From NCBI RefSeq assembly GCF_013085545.1, contig NZ_CP039543.1:3379322-3443321 (forward strand): a stretch of 64,000 bases of DNA. The letters run 5' to 3'. The DNA is from Oceanidesulfovibrio marinus. GTDB taxonomy: Bacteria > Desulfobacterota > Desulfovibrionia > Desulfovibrionales > Desulfovibrionaceae. Position numbers and translations under genes: made by a program. The notes below the pieces were generated by a model. It saw only the letters and a program-made list of their open reading frames with translations. It was not told the origin of the DNA and ran no database searches. Positions 1 to 8,962 of this stretch are shown here, piece by piece; position 1 is the first letter of the stretch, and every line of letters starts with the position of its first letter.

Positions 1-2364
1 GCCTTTGACAACCTCGCGATCAAGGGACCGGGCATAGCCCTGAACGGCGACCTGGCCTTACTTACGGAATCGGGCCTGGTCACGGGCTCCCTGGCCGGCG
101 GAGCAGAAGACCTGGGCCGGCTGGGCGCCTTCGCCAAGGTGGATCTGGGCGGCTCGTTGCAGACCTCCATCGCGCTCAAGGACGTCTCCGGCGCGCAGGC
201 CGTGGATCTCACGGCCACGCTGCGCAACGTGCAGGCCCCGGGCGCGGCCGTGGGCAGCGCGGATATCGAGGCGCATCTCACCGACGTCACGGCGGCGCCG
301 CAGGGCACGGCCCGTGTGCAGGTGCAGGAAATTTCGGCCAGTGGTTTCGCCGCCAGGTCCTTCTCCCTGACCGCCGACGGCGGCGGGAACGGCATGGACA
401 TCGGCCTGAAGCTGGATGGCCAGATCGAGGCCGGGGCAGAGCCCGCGCCTGTGGACCTCTCCCTGAATGGCCGACTGGAGCAGCCCGAGGGCGGCGTGCT
501 GTTCCGCCTCACCAAGCTTTCGGGGTCGCTGGACGAGCGTCCCCTGACCCTGCCGCAGCCCGGCTCCGTCTCCTTTACCGGCGGCAAGCTGGCCATCGAG
601 CCGCTGACCCTGGGCTGGGGCGACGCCCGCATCTCGGCCAAGGGCGGTTGGGGCGCGGAACGCGCCGACCTCACCGCCGGCATTGCGGATCTTACTGCGG
701 ACAGCGTGATGCAGCTCATCGGCAACCAGGCCGTGGGGCCGGAGGCGACCGTTGCGCTGCAGCTCGATGTGACAGGGCCGCTCTCCAGGCCGTCTGCCGA
801 CGTGACCGTGTCGGCCAAGGGCATGCGGATGCGCGTAGCCGAGGATTCTCCTCTGACGGCCATGAACGAGCTCAGCGTGGACGCCGAGGCCCACGTTACG
901 GGTGGCAAGCTCACGGCCACGGCCCAGGTGGGCGGCCTGCCGGACGGCCAGGCCAGGCTGGAGGCCGCGTTGCCCGCCACGTTCTCGCTGGAGCCCTTTG
1001 CCTTCGAGGTGCCCATGGACGGCGCGCTCTCGGCGAACGTGCAGGCCAGCACGGAGCTCAAGGGGTTCGAACCCGTGCTCGCATTTTTCGGCGTATCGGC
1101 CTCCGGCGCGTTCACGGCGGATTTCACCATAAACGGCACCCCGAGCAACCCCGGCTTCGGCGGCAAGGCCGCCATCAAGAACGGCCGCATCGAGTATGTA
1201 GATACGGGCTCCGTGGTCTCGAACCTCGACCTGGAGTTCGTGGCGGCGGACTCTCCTGAGAGCGATGCGCCGCGGCTCATCGTGAACCTGACCGCCGCGG
1301 ACGGCGAGAAGGGCTCGGTAAAGGTCAGCGGCTGGGTCGACGCCAATCCGGAAAAGGCCACGCCCTTCATGATCAACGTGGCCCTGGACCAGTTCACGGC
1401 CGTGCGCATGGACATGCTGCGCATGGCCGCCACGGGCAACGCCGCCCTGGAAGGCAATATGGAGAAGAGCCGTATCGTGGGCGGCATCTCCCTCGCCCCG
1501 GTGCAGGTCTGGCTGCCGGAGCAGCTCCCGCCCAGCGTGACCGACGTGGAGGTGGTGGACGTGCGGACCTTGGAGCAGACCGGGCCCGGGGAATCCGCGC
1601 AGAACGCCACGGAAAAGGCCGGGAAAGACAAACCCGCGGCGCCGGCCGCCTTTGACCCCACGCTGGAGCTGGGCGTGGAGGTGAAGGAGGGCATGCGCGT
1701 GCAGGGCATGGGCGTGGACACCACCTGGAAGGGCCGTCTCGACGTGAGCGGCCGGCTTTCCGGGCCAAAGCTCACCGGCAATGTCTCCACCACCCAGGGC
1801 AGCCTGGAGTTTCTGGGCAAAAAGTTCAACATCCGCAAGGGAACATTGAACTTCTGGGGGCAGAACCCGCCGTCGCCGCGGGTGGAGGTGGAGGCCACCA
1901 CACAGGCCGGCGACGTGTTGGCCATTATCCGCGTGTACGGGCAGGCGGACTCCCCGCAGTTCTCGCTGGCCTCGGAGCCCAGCCGCCCGCGCGACGAGAT
2001 CATTTCCTACATCCTCTTCGGCCGGGAGCTGAACAGCATCAGCCCGGTGCAGGCCATCAAGATTGCCCAGACCGCCACCATGATCGCGGCCGGCTCCGAC
2101 TTCATGTCCATCCAGCGCAACGCCTCCAAGCTTCCGTTCCTGAGCGGTGTGGATATCGGCTTGGCGGATACGGAAGGAGGCGGCGCCGTGGAGGTGGGCA
2201 CCGATGTATCCGAGGACGTGCATGTGAACGTGGAGCAGGGCCTGGGCAACAGCGCCACGCAGGTGGAGGTGGAGGTCGATCTTACCAGGAACTTCAGCGT
2301 GCGCGGCACGGTGGACGACCAGGGCGACCAGGGTGTGGGGGTGGACTGGCGACTCGATTACTGA
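1..2364 (+). CDS. tamB: Translocation and assembly module TamB, C-terminal part (5' truncated by window)
   Basis: The reading frame is open from the first base and ends at TGA 2362-2364, so the gene starts outside the window. About 787 residues are visible. They form the repetitive beta-rich pattern of the TamB/DUF490 family, and the last ~150 residues match the conserved C-terminal domain (near 'RDEIISYILFGRELNSI'), ending in a beta-strand with terminal aromatic Tyr. TamB proteins span the periplasm and work with an Omp85 partner in outer-membrane protein or lipid transport. The partner gene would be expected just upstream. An Asn-Ala-Thr sequon lies in a low-complexity insert near nt 1600. 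The family call is firm; the exact cargo is unknown. Confidence 0.85.
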   Translation, partial: AFDNLAIKGPGIALNGDLALLTESGLVTGSLAGGAEDLGRLGAFAKVDLGGSLQTSIALKDVSGAQAVDLTATLRNVQAPGAAVGSADIEAHLTDVTAAPQGTARVQVQEISASGFAARSFSLTADGGGNGMDIGLKLDGQIEAGAEPAPVDLSLNGRLEQPEGGVLFRLTKLSGSLDERPLTLPQPGSVSFTGGKLAIEPLTLGWGDARISAKGGWGAERADLTAGIADLTADSVMQLIGNQAVGPEATVALQLDVTGPLSRPSADVTVSAKGMRMRVAEDSPLTAMNELSVDAEAHVTGGKLTATAQVGGLPDGQARLEAALPATFSLEPFAFEVPMDGALSANVQASTELKGFEPVLAFFGVSASGAFTADFTINGTPSNPGFGGKAAIKNGRIEYVDTGSVVSNLDLEFVAADSPESDAPRLIVNLTAADGEKGSVKVSGWVDANPEKATPFMINVALDQFTAVRMDMLRMAATGNAALEGNMEKSRIVGGISLAPVQVWLPEQLPPSVTDVEVVDVRTLEQTGPGESAQNATEKAGKDKPAAPAAFDPTLELGVEVKEGMRVQGMGVDTTWKGRLDVSGRLSGPKLTGNVSTTQGSLEFLGKKFNIRKGTLNFWGQNPPSPRVEVEATTQAGDVLAIIRVYGQADSPQFSLASEPSRPRDEIISYILFGRELNSISPVQAIKIAQTATMIAAGSDFMSIQRNASKLPFLSGVDIGLADTEGGGAVEVGTDVSEDVHVNVEQGLGNSATQVEVEVDLTRNFSVRGTVDDQGDQGVGVDWRLDY

Positions 2365-2593
2365 TGTATGCATGTTGCTGTTCGAGCCAGCATGATTACT
2401 TGATTTGTATTGGGGAAAGGACTAGAGGAACGTATCATTTCACACAGACGGATAGACGTGTCGTATCATTCCTACATGCCGCCGGGGATACAACTCGACC
2501 GGCGCTTGCACACACAGCACTGTTCCTCGCATCATTCCGCGCGACAAATCCCGTCCAGCTTCGTCCGGGCAGGTTCCCGGCAGGACTTGAGCT

Positions 2594-3454
2594 ATGCGTA
2601 AGCTACCAATCATACTCGGCATCCTCTGCGTTCTCCTGGTGGGGGGCTATTTTACGGCCATGTACGTGGCGAACAAAATGGCCGACACCAAGCTGCGTGA
2701 GGCGCTGGCAAAAACCCAGGACAAGGCGGACGTGGCGTACGACTCCGTGTCCGTGAACCTGTGGAAGCAGAATCTTTCCATCGCCGACCTGAATGTGAAG
2801 CTCAAGAACGGCGCGCACTTCACGGTGGGCCGGGTTGTCGTGCACGACTACGACATCAAGCATCCCAAGCGCCCCCGCTACGCCACGGTCAGCGTCCACG
2901 GCATGTCCATTCCTGTGGACAAGGAGAACTTCCACGACGAGGTGGACTCCGTACGGGAGCTCGGGTTCCAGACCGTGGTGGCCGACGCCGCGCTGACCTA
3001 CCGCTGGGACCCGGATGTCCAGGGGCTGGTGCTGGACCCGCTGGATGTGCAGGTGAAGAACCTCGGCTCGTTCCAGCTGGCCACGGAAGTGGACCACATC
3101 AACGTCAAGGCCCTGCGCGCCCTGGAGATCGAGGACCTCGCCGTCAAGCGGCTGCACGTTACCTACAATGACGTGGTTTTCCTGCAGACCGTGATGCAGA
3201 ACACACGGAAGAATGAAGAGGAGCTCGTGCGCTACGTTTCCGAAGGCATCGACGAGGAGATCGTCAAGGCCAAAGACGAGGGCCGCGCGAACGCCGTCAA
3301 ATCGCTCACGGAGCTGGGCCGGTATGTGGAGCAACCCGGCAAGCTCGCCGTCGATGTCGTTCTGGACGATCCCGTAAAGGTCTCGGACGTCCTTGCCATG
3401 CGCAAGGTGACCGACATCATCAAGCTCTTTACCATCAGCATTTCCCAGCAATGA
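2594..3454 (+). CDS. Membrane-anchored periplasmic protein of unknown function (AsmA-like flavour)
   Basis: The product is 286 residues. One N-terminal hydrophobic helix (residues ~5-25) is followed by a soluble domain rich in alternating beta-strand pattern (for example 'VSVNLWKQNLSIADLNVKL'), which recalls AsmA/DUF748-type periplasmic proteins. I do not recognise a defined family. The start ATG 2594 has AGGA about 8 nt upstream. Its stop overlaps the start of the penicillin-binding protein gene by 4 nt (ATGA), so the two are translationally coupled. This suggests a role in envelope assembly or peptidoglycan synthesis. The preceding 229 nt after tamB hold no other gene and only a weak promoter-like TTGATT/TAGAGG pair near 2400-2428. 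Confidence 0.7.
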   Translation: MRKLPIILGILCVLLVGGYFTAMYVANKMADTKLREALAKTQDKADVAYDSVSVNLWKQNLSIADLNVKLKNGAHFTVGRVVVHDYDIKHPKRPRYATVSVHGMSIPVDKENFHDEVDSVRELGFQTVVADAALTYRWDPDVQGLVLDPLDVQVKNLGSFQLATEVDHINVKALRALEIEDLAVKRLHVTYNDVVFLQTVMQNTRKNEEELVRYVSEGIDEEIVKAKDEGRANAVKSLTELGRYVEQPGKLAVDVVLDDPVKVSDVLAMRKVTDIIKLFTISISQQ

Positions 3455-5946
3455 TTATGCGAACCCGCACCGGCATACTCCTCGTCGTTCTGGCGGCCGT
3501 GACAGCGTTCTCGCTGCCTGCCTTTGCCCGGCCCGAATTCCGCATCAGCAGCGTCAACGCCTCCCTGGCCGACGTCCCGGACTTCAAGGAGATAATGAAC
3601 TACAAGCCGGCGCTGACCACCACGGTGTACACGCGCGACGGCCGGGTTCTGGGCTATCTCTACCGGGAAAAGCGCTTCCTCGTGCCCCTCTCGGAAATGC
3701 CGGACTACCTCGTCCAGGCGTTCCTCGCCGCCGAGGACGCCAGCTTCTACGAGCACGAGGGCATCGACCTCACGGCCATCTTCCGCGCCTTTTCCAAGAA
3801 CGTGGCCGCCGGCGCCGTGGTGCAGGGGGGCTCCACCATCACGCAACAGATCGTCAAGCGGCTGCTCCTCTCCACAGAGCAGACCTATGTGCGCAAGGCC
3901 AAGGAGGCCATCCTGGCCTACCGCCTGGAGCGCCACCTCTCCAAGAAGGACATTCTGGCGATCTACCTCAACGACATCTTTCTGGGCGCAGGCGCCTACG
4001 GCGTGGAAGCCGGAGCGCGGACCTACTTCGGCAAGCACGTGCAGGACCTCAACCTGGCGGAAGCCGCCGTGCTGGCCGGCCTGCCCAAGGCGCCCTCCAA
4101 GTACAATCCGTACCACCGGCCGGAGGACGCCAAGGAGCGCCAGACCTACGTGCTGGGGCGGATGCTGGAGCTGGGCTGGATAACCCAGGCCCAGCATGAC
4201 GAGGCTCTGGCCCAGTCCCTGGTGTACAAGGAGATGGCCGACCCCTCCTGGAAGCTCGGCGCCTACTACCTCGAAGAGGTCCGGCGCTGGCTCATCGACT
4301 ACTTCAAGCCGGAGAACCTGGACCAGGAAGGCCAGGCCCTGGACCGTCTCGGCGAGGACGCCGTGTACGAGGGCGGTCTGCACGTGTTCACGGCCATCGA
4401 CCTGGAGCACCAGGCCGCGGCGGAAAAGGCCCTGCGCACTGGGCTGCGCGCCTCGTCCAAGCGCCGCGGCTGGCGCGGTCCCCTCCGCACACTGGAGCCG
4501 AATGAGATCGACGAGTACGCGGCGGCCAACGGACCGGACGACAAGGATCTGCAGGGGCTGTTGACCGGCGGCTGGATCAGGGTCGTGGTCACCAAGGTGG
4601 AAGCGGACAAGGCTACGGTCCGCGCCGGATCGCGCGAGGGCGTCATCCCCGTGGAGACGCTGCACTGGTGCCGCAAGCCCAACCTGGAGCGGCCCACCGA
4701 GGCCGTGCGGGCGGTGAAGGATGCGCGCGAAGTGCTGAACCCCGGCGACGTGGTCTGGGCTTCCTACCTGCCCACCAACTTCGAGCCGCGCATTCACAGC
4801 CTGCTCATGTTTTCGGAGTGGGACAGGAAGCTGCCGCCTGATCCTGAGTACCCGGCGACGCTGCCGGCAGAGGGCCCTCTGCCCCTTCGGCTGGAGCAGA
4901 TGCCTGTGGTGCAGGGCGGCGTGGTCTCCCTGGAACCGCCCACCGGCGAGGTGGTCGCCCTGGTCGGCGGCTACGACTTCCAGCACAGCCACTTCAACCG
5001 CGCCACCCAGGCCCACCGCCAGCCCGGCTCGGCCTTCAAGCCCATTGTCTACTCCGCAGCCATGGACAGCGGCTTCACCCCCGCCTCCGTGGTGGAAGAC
5101 CAGCCCATCGAGTACTGGGACCCGGTCACCAAGAAGCTCTGGAAGCCCCAGAACTACAAGGAAGAGTACTTCGGCCCGACCCTGCTGCGCACGGCCCTGG
5201 CCAAGTCGCGCAACATCGTTACCGTGCAGATCGCCGAGCGCATCGGCATCAACAAGATCATAGCCCGCGCCAAGGCCCTGGGGCTGGAGCCCGACTTCCC
5301 GCCGTACCTCTCCATCGCCCTGGGCTCGCAGGTGGTCCGGCCCATCAACCTCTGCAAGGCGTACACCGCCTTTGCCAGGGGCGGCACCACGGTCGATCCG
5401 CGGCTGGTGCTCTCCATCAGCTCTTCGCGTGGCCGCGAGATATACCACTCCGCGCCCGAGGTGCAGGAGGCCATCTCGCCGCAGAACGCCTACATCATGA
5501 CCACGTTGCTCAAGCACGTGGTGCAGACCGGCACAGGCACCAAGGCCAAGCTGCTGAACCGGCCCATCGCCGGCAAGACGGGCACCACCAACGACCAGCG
5601 CGATGCATGGTTCATGGGCTTCACGCCGTACCTGCTCACCGGCGTGTACGTGGGCTTCGACAACTTCTCGCCCATGGGCGACAAGGAGACCGGCTCCCGC
5701 GCTGCGCTGCCCATCTGGGTCAAGTACCGCATGCACGTGGAGGACGAGTACCCGGAAGAGGACTTCAAGACTCCGGGCGGCATCGTGTTCGAGAACGTGG
5801 CCGACGTGGGCCAGATGGAGGGCACCACGTGGTCGCTGCCGTTCATGGACGGCACGCAGCCCAGCGTCTCCGGCACGCACTGGGTCATGCAGAACGCGCC
5901 CATCGAGGAACAGGAGGACTTCCTGCTCAAGCAGATGTTCTACTGA
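3451..5946 (+). CDS. mrcA: Class A penicillin-binding protein (PBP1A type), bifunctional transglycosylase/transpeptidase
   Basis: The product is 831 residues, normal for PBP1A. The glycosyltransferase domain carries 'EDASFYEHEG' (catalytic Glu near residue 95) and 'GGSTITQQ'. The transpeptidase domain has all three active-site motifs: SAFK near residue 526, SRN near 588 and KTGT near 707. An insert between the domains fits the OB-like domain of PBP1A. It polymerises lipid II and cross-links peptidoglycan on the periplasmic face of the inner membrane. The N-terminus looks more like a cleavable signal peptide ending in AFA than a long signal anchor, which is unusual for the family. Start ATG 3451 overlaps the upstream stop. 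A terminator follows at 5979-6007. Confidence 0.95.
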   Translation: MIMRTRTGILLVVLAAVTAFSLPAFARPEFRISSVNASLADVPDFKEIMNYKPALTTTVYTRDGRVLGYLYREKRFLVPLSEMPDYLVQAFLAAEDASFYEHEGIDLTAIFRAFSKNVAAGAVVQGGSTITQQIVKRLLLSTEQTYVRKAKEAILAYRLERHLSKKDILAIYLNDIFLGAGAYGVEAGARTYFGKHVQDLNLAEAAVLAGLPKAPSKYNPYHRPEDAKERQTYVLGRMLELGWITQAQHDEALAQSLVYKEMADPSWKLGAYYLEEVRRWLIDYFKPENLDQEGQALDRLGEDAVYEGGLHVFTAIDLEHQAAAEKALRTGLRASSKRRGWRGPLRTLEPNEIDEYAAANGPDDKDLQGLLTGGWIRVVVTKVEADKATVRAGSREGVIPVETLHWCRKPNLERPTEAVRAVKDAREVLNPGDVVWASYLPTNFEPRIHSLLMFSEWDRKLPPDPEYPATLPAEGPLPLRLEQMPVVQGGVVSLEPPTGEVVALVGGYDFQHSHFNRATQAHRQPGSAFKPIVYSAAMDSGFTPASVVEDQPIEYWDPVTKKLWKPQNYKEEYFGPTLLRTALAKSRNIVTVQIAERIGINKIIARAKALGLEPDFPPYLSIALGSQVVRPINLCKAYTAFARGGTTVDPRLVLSISSSRGREIYHSAPEVQEAISPQNAYIMTTLLKHVVQTGTGTKAKLLNRPIAGKTGTTNDQRDAWFMGFTPYLLTGVYVGFDNFSPMGDKETGSRAALPIWVKYRMHVEDEYPEEDFKTPGGIVFENVADVGQMEGTTWSLPFMDGTQPSVSGTHWVMQNAPIEEQEDFLLKQMFY

Positions 5947-5978
5947 TGCGCGGCGCGCGGCCGCAACATGGTTTTAGG

Positions 5979-6007
5979 AAAGCGCCTCCTCAGGGGGGCG
6001 CTTTTTT
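5979..6007 (+). terminator. Rho-independent terminator after the PBP1A gene
   Basis: The left arm AAAGCGCCTCC pairs with a right arm ending GGCGCTTT through a 4-nt loop (one G-U pair), and the run continues as six T at 6002-6007. It lies 33 nt after the PBP1A stop. Confidence 0.85.
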
Positions 6008-6121
6008 GCTGGAAAAGGGTGCACAAGCAACCGATGTGTATGATAAACTGCACGACATGGCAGCTGGTTGCGCCGCATGATGGCGGCAGCGTTCGTAAAA
6101 AAGTGGGGGGATCGAATCACG

Positions 6122-7456
6122 ATGACAACGGCGATGACGGCGCGTACTCACAGGAAGACGCGAACGGGCAGATCGAGGCGAGCCCGCGCCATGGCTTTGC
6201 TGGCGTGCTCGCTTCTCTGGGCTGCGGCCGTGTTGGGCTGCGCAGGAAAGGCCACTCCTCCCATGGCGCCTGTTGTCAACGCCACGGCCGTTGCGGAGCC
6301 GCTGCCGGCTCCGGAGCCGACGCAGGTCTGTCTGCTGCTGCCTCTGAGCGGTCCCTACGCCGCCTATGCGCAGCGTATCCTTCAAGGCGCGCGGCTGGCC
6401 GTGTCGCATATCGCCGGGGCCGGCGTCCCGGTCTCGCTCTCTACCATAGACACCACAGGGGAGGACTGGGCGCGCTCCCTGGCCACGTTGCCGTCAGCCA
6501 TCCGCATAGTGGGCGGTCCCATGCGACCGGAGGCGCTGGGCGAGGTCCTGTCCGCGCCGGGAGCGTTCCGCCGGGCGCATCTGGCGTTCATGGCCGAGCT
6601 GCCGGCCGCCGTGACTACCGGGCAGAGCGGAGGCGCGGCGCGCGCCGTCGCGGAGGGCCGGGATGTCTGGCGGTTTTTCACCAGTGCGGCGGATAATGTG
6701 GATGCGCTTCTCAGCGGTGCGGAAGAGGTGGGCGCACGCGAACTCGGCGTGCTCTACCCGGACGAATCCTTTGGCGTGCGGCGGTCCATCCTGTTCCGGC
6801 AGATGGCCTCTGGCCGCGGCCTCCACGTCGCCGCTGCGCAGCGTTACACCCCGGACGATCCTCAGGGAGCAGCCAGGAGCGCGATGCGACTGCTGCAGGA
6901 GTCCGGCGGCCAGGAACTTGGCGCGGTCTACATTCCAGACGTCTGGTCCCAGGCGCGGCAGCTGATCCCCAACCTGCTCGTTCTGCAACGCCGGCGGCCG
7001 CTTATCCTGGGCTCGGCGCTGTGGGCGCAGACCATGGACATGCGCCGCCCGGACGATGCACTGCTTTTTTCGGGGTCGGTCTTCCCGGGCGCGTGGTGGT
7101 CGGGCAGCGACTCCCAGCCAGCACGAGCCCTGCGCCAGGGCATGGCCGCGTCCGGGGCTCGTCCCGGCTTCTGGGAGGCCCTTGGCTTCGATTTCGTGCG
7201 GCTTGCCTGTCGGATGGGCGATTTGCCCGAAAATTCCACGCCCCAGGACGTAACCGCCGCGCTGCAGAACGCCGCGCGCATGGACTGGGCCATGGCGCCG
7301 CTGCATTGGGATGCGGCCGGCCGGGCTGCGCAGGACCTCTATCTGCTCACTCCCACGCAAACAGGAGCCGAACCCGCCGACATGGACGCACTGCGCCAAC
7401 TGCTGGCGGTGCCGGACTCGCCAGCGACGCCGACAACGCCCGCGCGCAATCAGTAA
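6122..7456 (+). CDS. LpoA-like / periplasmic-binding-fold lipoprotein (putative PBP activator)
   Basis: From ATG 6122 the product is 444 residues. A basic N-terminus and hydrophobic stretch end in a lipobox 'VLGC' (Cys encoded near nt 6238), so it is an exported lipoprotein. The body ('LLLPLSGPYAAYAQRILQGA') is the type 1 periplasmic-binding fold shared by branched-chain amino-acid receptors and the C-domain of LpoA, the activator of PBP1A. The gene follows the PBP1A gene, which favours an Lpo-like role, but a terminator lies between them and a receptor role is not excluded. In-frame ATG 6068 and 6191 are alternative starts; G-rich sequence near 6106 mildly supports 6122. An Asn-Ala-Thr sequon sits just after the lipid-anchored Cys. 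Confidence 0.75.
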   Translation: MTTAMTARTHRKTRTGRSRRARAMALLACSLLWAAAVLGCAGKATPPMAPVVNATAVAEPLPAPEPTQVCLLLPLSGPYAAYAQRILQGARLAVSHIAGAGVPVSLSTIDTTGEDWARSLATLPSAIRIVGGPMRPEALGEVLSAPGAFRRAHLAFMAELPAAVTTGQSGGAARAVAEGRDVWRFFTSAADNVDALLSGAEEVGARELGVLYPDESFGVRRSILFRQMASGRGLHVAAAQRYTPDDPQGAARSAMRLLQESGGQELGAVYIPDVWSQARQLIPNLLVLQRRRPLILGSALWAQTMDMRRPDDALLFSGSVFPGAWWSGSDSQPARALRQGMAASGARPGFWEALGFDFVRLACRMGDLPENSTPQDVTAALQNAARMDWAMAPLHWDAAGRAAQDLYLLTPTQTGAEPADMDALRQLLAVPDSPATPTTPARNQ

Positions 7457-7590
7457 TCAGGAATAGCCCGAACAGCCGAACAGGGGCAGTGGTGCCGCGT
7501 CATCTTTGCGCGGGCAGGTCCGACAGGGACGCAGGCGTCCCGGTATTCTGACCGTTCTTGTCTCTATGAGGAATGGTGGCGCGGCGGTGC

Positions 7591-8370
7591 TCAGCGCAGC
7601 TGCTTGCACAGCTTCTTCACCTTGGGCGACATGGGGTCCATCTCCAGGGCCTTGGCCGCGGCGGCTTTGGCCACTGCATCCTTTCCTGCTTTTTGAGCGG
7701 CCTGGGCCAGCAGTACGGCCAGATCCACAGTGGGCCGCCCCAGCTGCTTCCACGCGCTTTGCAACCCGGCCAGCGCCTGCTCCGGCTCGTCCAGCGCGAT
7801 GTGCGTCCGCGCCAGGGCCAGGTGCGCATTCTCGTTGCCGTCGTCCAACTCCACGGCCTTTGTCAGATAGTCGAGGGCTGGCTTGTGCAGGCCGGCGTCC
7901 AACAGCCGCGTGCCTATGATGGTGAAAAGCACGTGCTCGTCCACGCACAGGCTGGTTGCTTCCTGGAACAGTTCCAGGGCTTCCTTGGCATTGTCCGACT
8001 GGAGCTGCTTGGTGCCGCGGATGAGGAGCTTGTCGATATTGAGCTTGCGTTCCTCGATCTCTTTTTCTGTAATCCGTGCCGCCTCTTCCTGAAGCTTTTT
8101 AAGGCGAGTGACAACGGCCATGAAGAGCTGCTTCTCGCCGCCGCTTTCGTACTGCAGGCCATCAGGCAGGGCGTTGCGGATTTCATCGGTCCTGTTGAGA
8201 AGCTGAACGATTTCCGTGACCTGTCCGGTAAAGCGCATCTTGTCCGCACCGAAGAGCTGGCCGGATGCCCCCTGTTTGAGCGCCTGGGCGAACGTCGCCA
8301 TGGTGCGCAGGATGTCATGCCGGTGGTAGTAGCCCTTGGCGCGGGCAAGGTTCTCGAAGGCCTCTTTCAT
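7591..8370 (-). CDS. Tetratricopeptide-repeat protein
   Basis: The product is 259 residues with no signal peptide or membrane segment, so it is probably cytoplasmic. The N-terminal ~110 residues are helical and charged; residues ~130-255 form TPR-like helix pairs ('ALDYLTKAVELDDGNENAHLALA', shown in part as the consensus A/L/G/Y/A pattern). TPR proteins act as protein-interaction scaffolds; no specific partner can be inferred. It is convergent with the upstream lipoprotein gene; the 134-nt gap holds a small GGGACG/CGTCCC hairpin (7526-7541) without a clear T-tract. A promoter candidate lies at 8409-8438. Confidence 0.75.
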   Translation of the reverse strand: MKEAFENLARAKGYYHRHDILRTMATFAQALKQGASGQLFGADKMRFTGQVTEIVQLLNRTDEIRNALPDGLQYESGGEKQLFMAVVTRLKKLQEEAARITEKEIEERKLNIDKLLIRGTKQLQSDNAKEALELFQEATSLCVDEHVLFTIIGTRLLDAGLHKPALDYLTKAVELDDGNENAHLALARTHIALDEPEQALAGLQSAWKQLGRPTVDLAVLLAQAAQKAGKDAVAKAAAAKALEMDPMSPKVKKLCKQLR

Positions 8371-8408
8371 TGCGATTTCACTTGGATCAATAGGAAGATT
8401 GACACCTG

Positions 8409-8438
8409 GATTTACGCGTAGGCCGCAGATTGCGTCAA
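8409..8438 (-). promoter_or_regulatory. Candidate sigma-70 promoter for the TPR gene
   Basis: On the minus strand TTGACG (8433-8438) is followed after 18 nt by TAAATC (8409-8414), about 40 nt before the TPR start codon. The -35 box is strong and the -10 box moderate. Confidence 0.45.
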
Positions 8439-8733
8439 GAGCGAAGAATCATAATGAAAAAGGTTGCAAAAAGCCGAGGTGCGCCACGCGGAAAAGGCGA
8501 TAGTGTGAAAGCCGACATGGAAAAGACGTCGGAACAAACAAATCCACAGGAAAAATAAAACAAAGTGAAAGTATTCCCATGTACAACGAGCCGAGCAGGG
8601 CGATGCAAGGCAAGAAAAAGGAATGTGGAAGCCTGGATTCGCGGAAGGCAAACGGCGACATACGCGTAGCGAGACGTATTTCCCGACAAATATAATGGGC
8701 TAACATGACGGCTTTGGAATGAAACCACATTCA

Positions 8734-8754
8734 AATCTACCTTCCAGGTAGATT
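8734..8754. repeat. Perfect inverted repeat (9-bp arms)
   Basis: AATCTACCT and AGGTAGATT are separated by TCC. There is no following T-tract, so this is not an obvious terminator. It may be an operator or a small RNA hairpin. Confidence 0.6.
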
Positions 8755-8821
8755 ATTATGTCTTGCAAACGGAAATGAAAGGGAATCAGGGATGTAGGGA
8801 GCAGCCTCTCCAACAAGATGG

Positions 8822-8839
8822 TTGTGAAAAGATGAACAA
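8822..8839. promoter_or_regulatory. Candidate Rex operator in front of nuo
   Basis: TTGTGAA-AAGA-TGAACAA matches 12 of 14 defined positions of the Rex palindrome TTGTGAA-N4-TTCACAA. It lies 16 nt before the TTGACT element and 123 nt before the nuoA start. Rex is a NADH/NAD+-sensing repressor, so control of a respiratory operon would make sense. Confidence 0.5.
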
Positions 8840-8962
8840 ACGTGACATTCATGCCTTGACTTCTTTTAATTAATTATGTTTTAGACACATGAACTTTTCA
8901 AAAACCCACAGCCATGGCTGCGAGTTCCGGTCCTCTTGACCGGCTCTAAGAGGAGTCCCGTA

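Larger units (their letters stand above)
8371..8962. other. 592-nt gene-free, low-GC region upstream of the nuo operon
   Basis: This stretch is clearly richer in A/T than its neighbours. It contains a promoter for the TPR gene (8409-8438, minus), an isolated TATAAT at 8691-8696 without a good -35 box, a perfect inverted repeat at 8734-8754 (AATCTACCT / AGGTAGATT, 3-nt loop), a candidate Rex operator at 8822-8839, and TTGACT at 8856-8861 followed by a very AT-rich tract that probably forms the nuo promoter. Short plus-strand reading frames at 8454-8558 (34 codons) and 8579-8695 (38 codons) lack convincing ribosome binding sites and I do not call them. Confidence 0.6.

Noticed and set aside
58-2373. 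A 771-codon minus-strand frame opposite tamB
   Set aside because: Antisense shadow with low-complexity composition.
3232-5880. An 882-codon minus-strand open frame opposite the PBP1A gene
   Set aside because: Shadow of a GC-rich gene; His/Gly/Arg-rich composition without motifs.
8454-8695. Two short plus-strand frames (34 and 38 codons)
   Set aside because: Weak translation signals and different frames; kept only as a note for the gap.
8412-8734. Minus-strand frames of 79-99 codons in the low-GC gap
   Set aside because: All three frames are open over the same bases because the plus strand is A-rich; no ribosome binding site and no motif.
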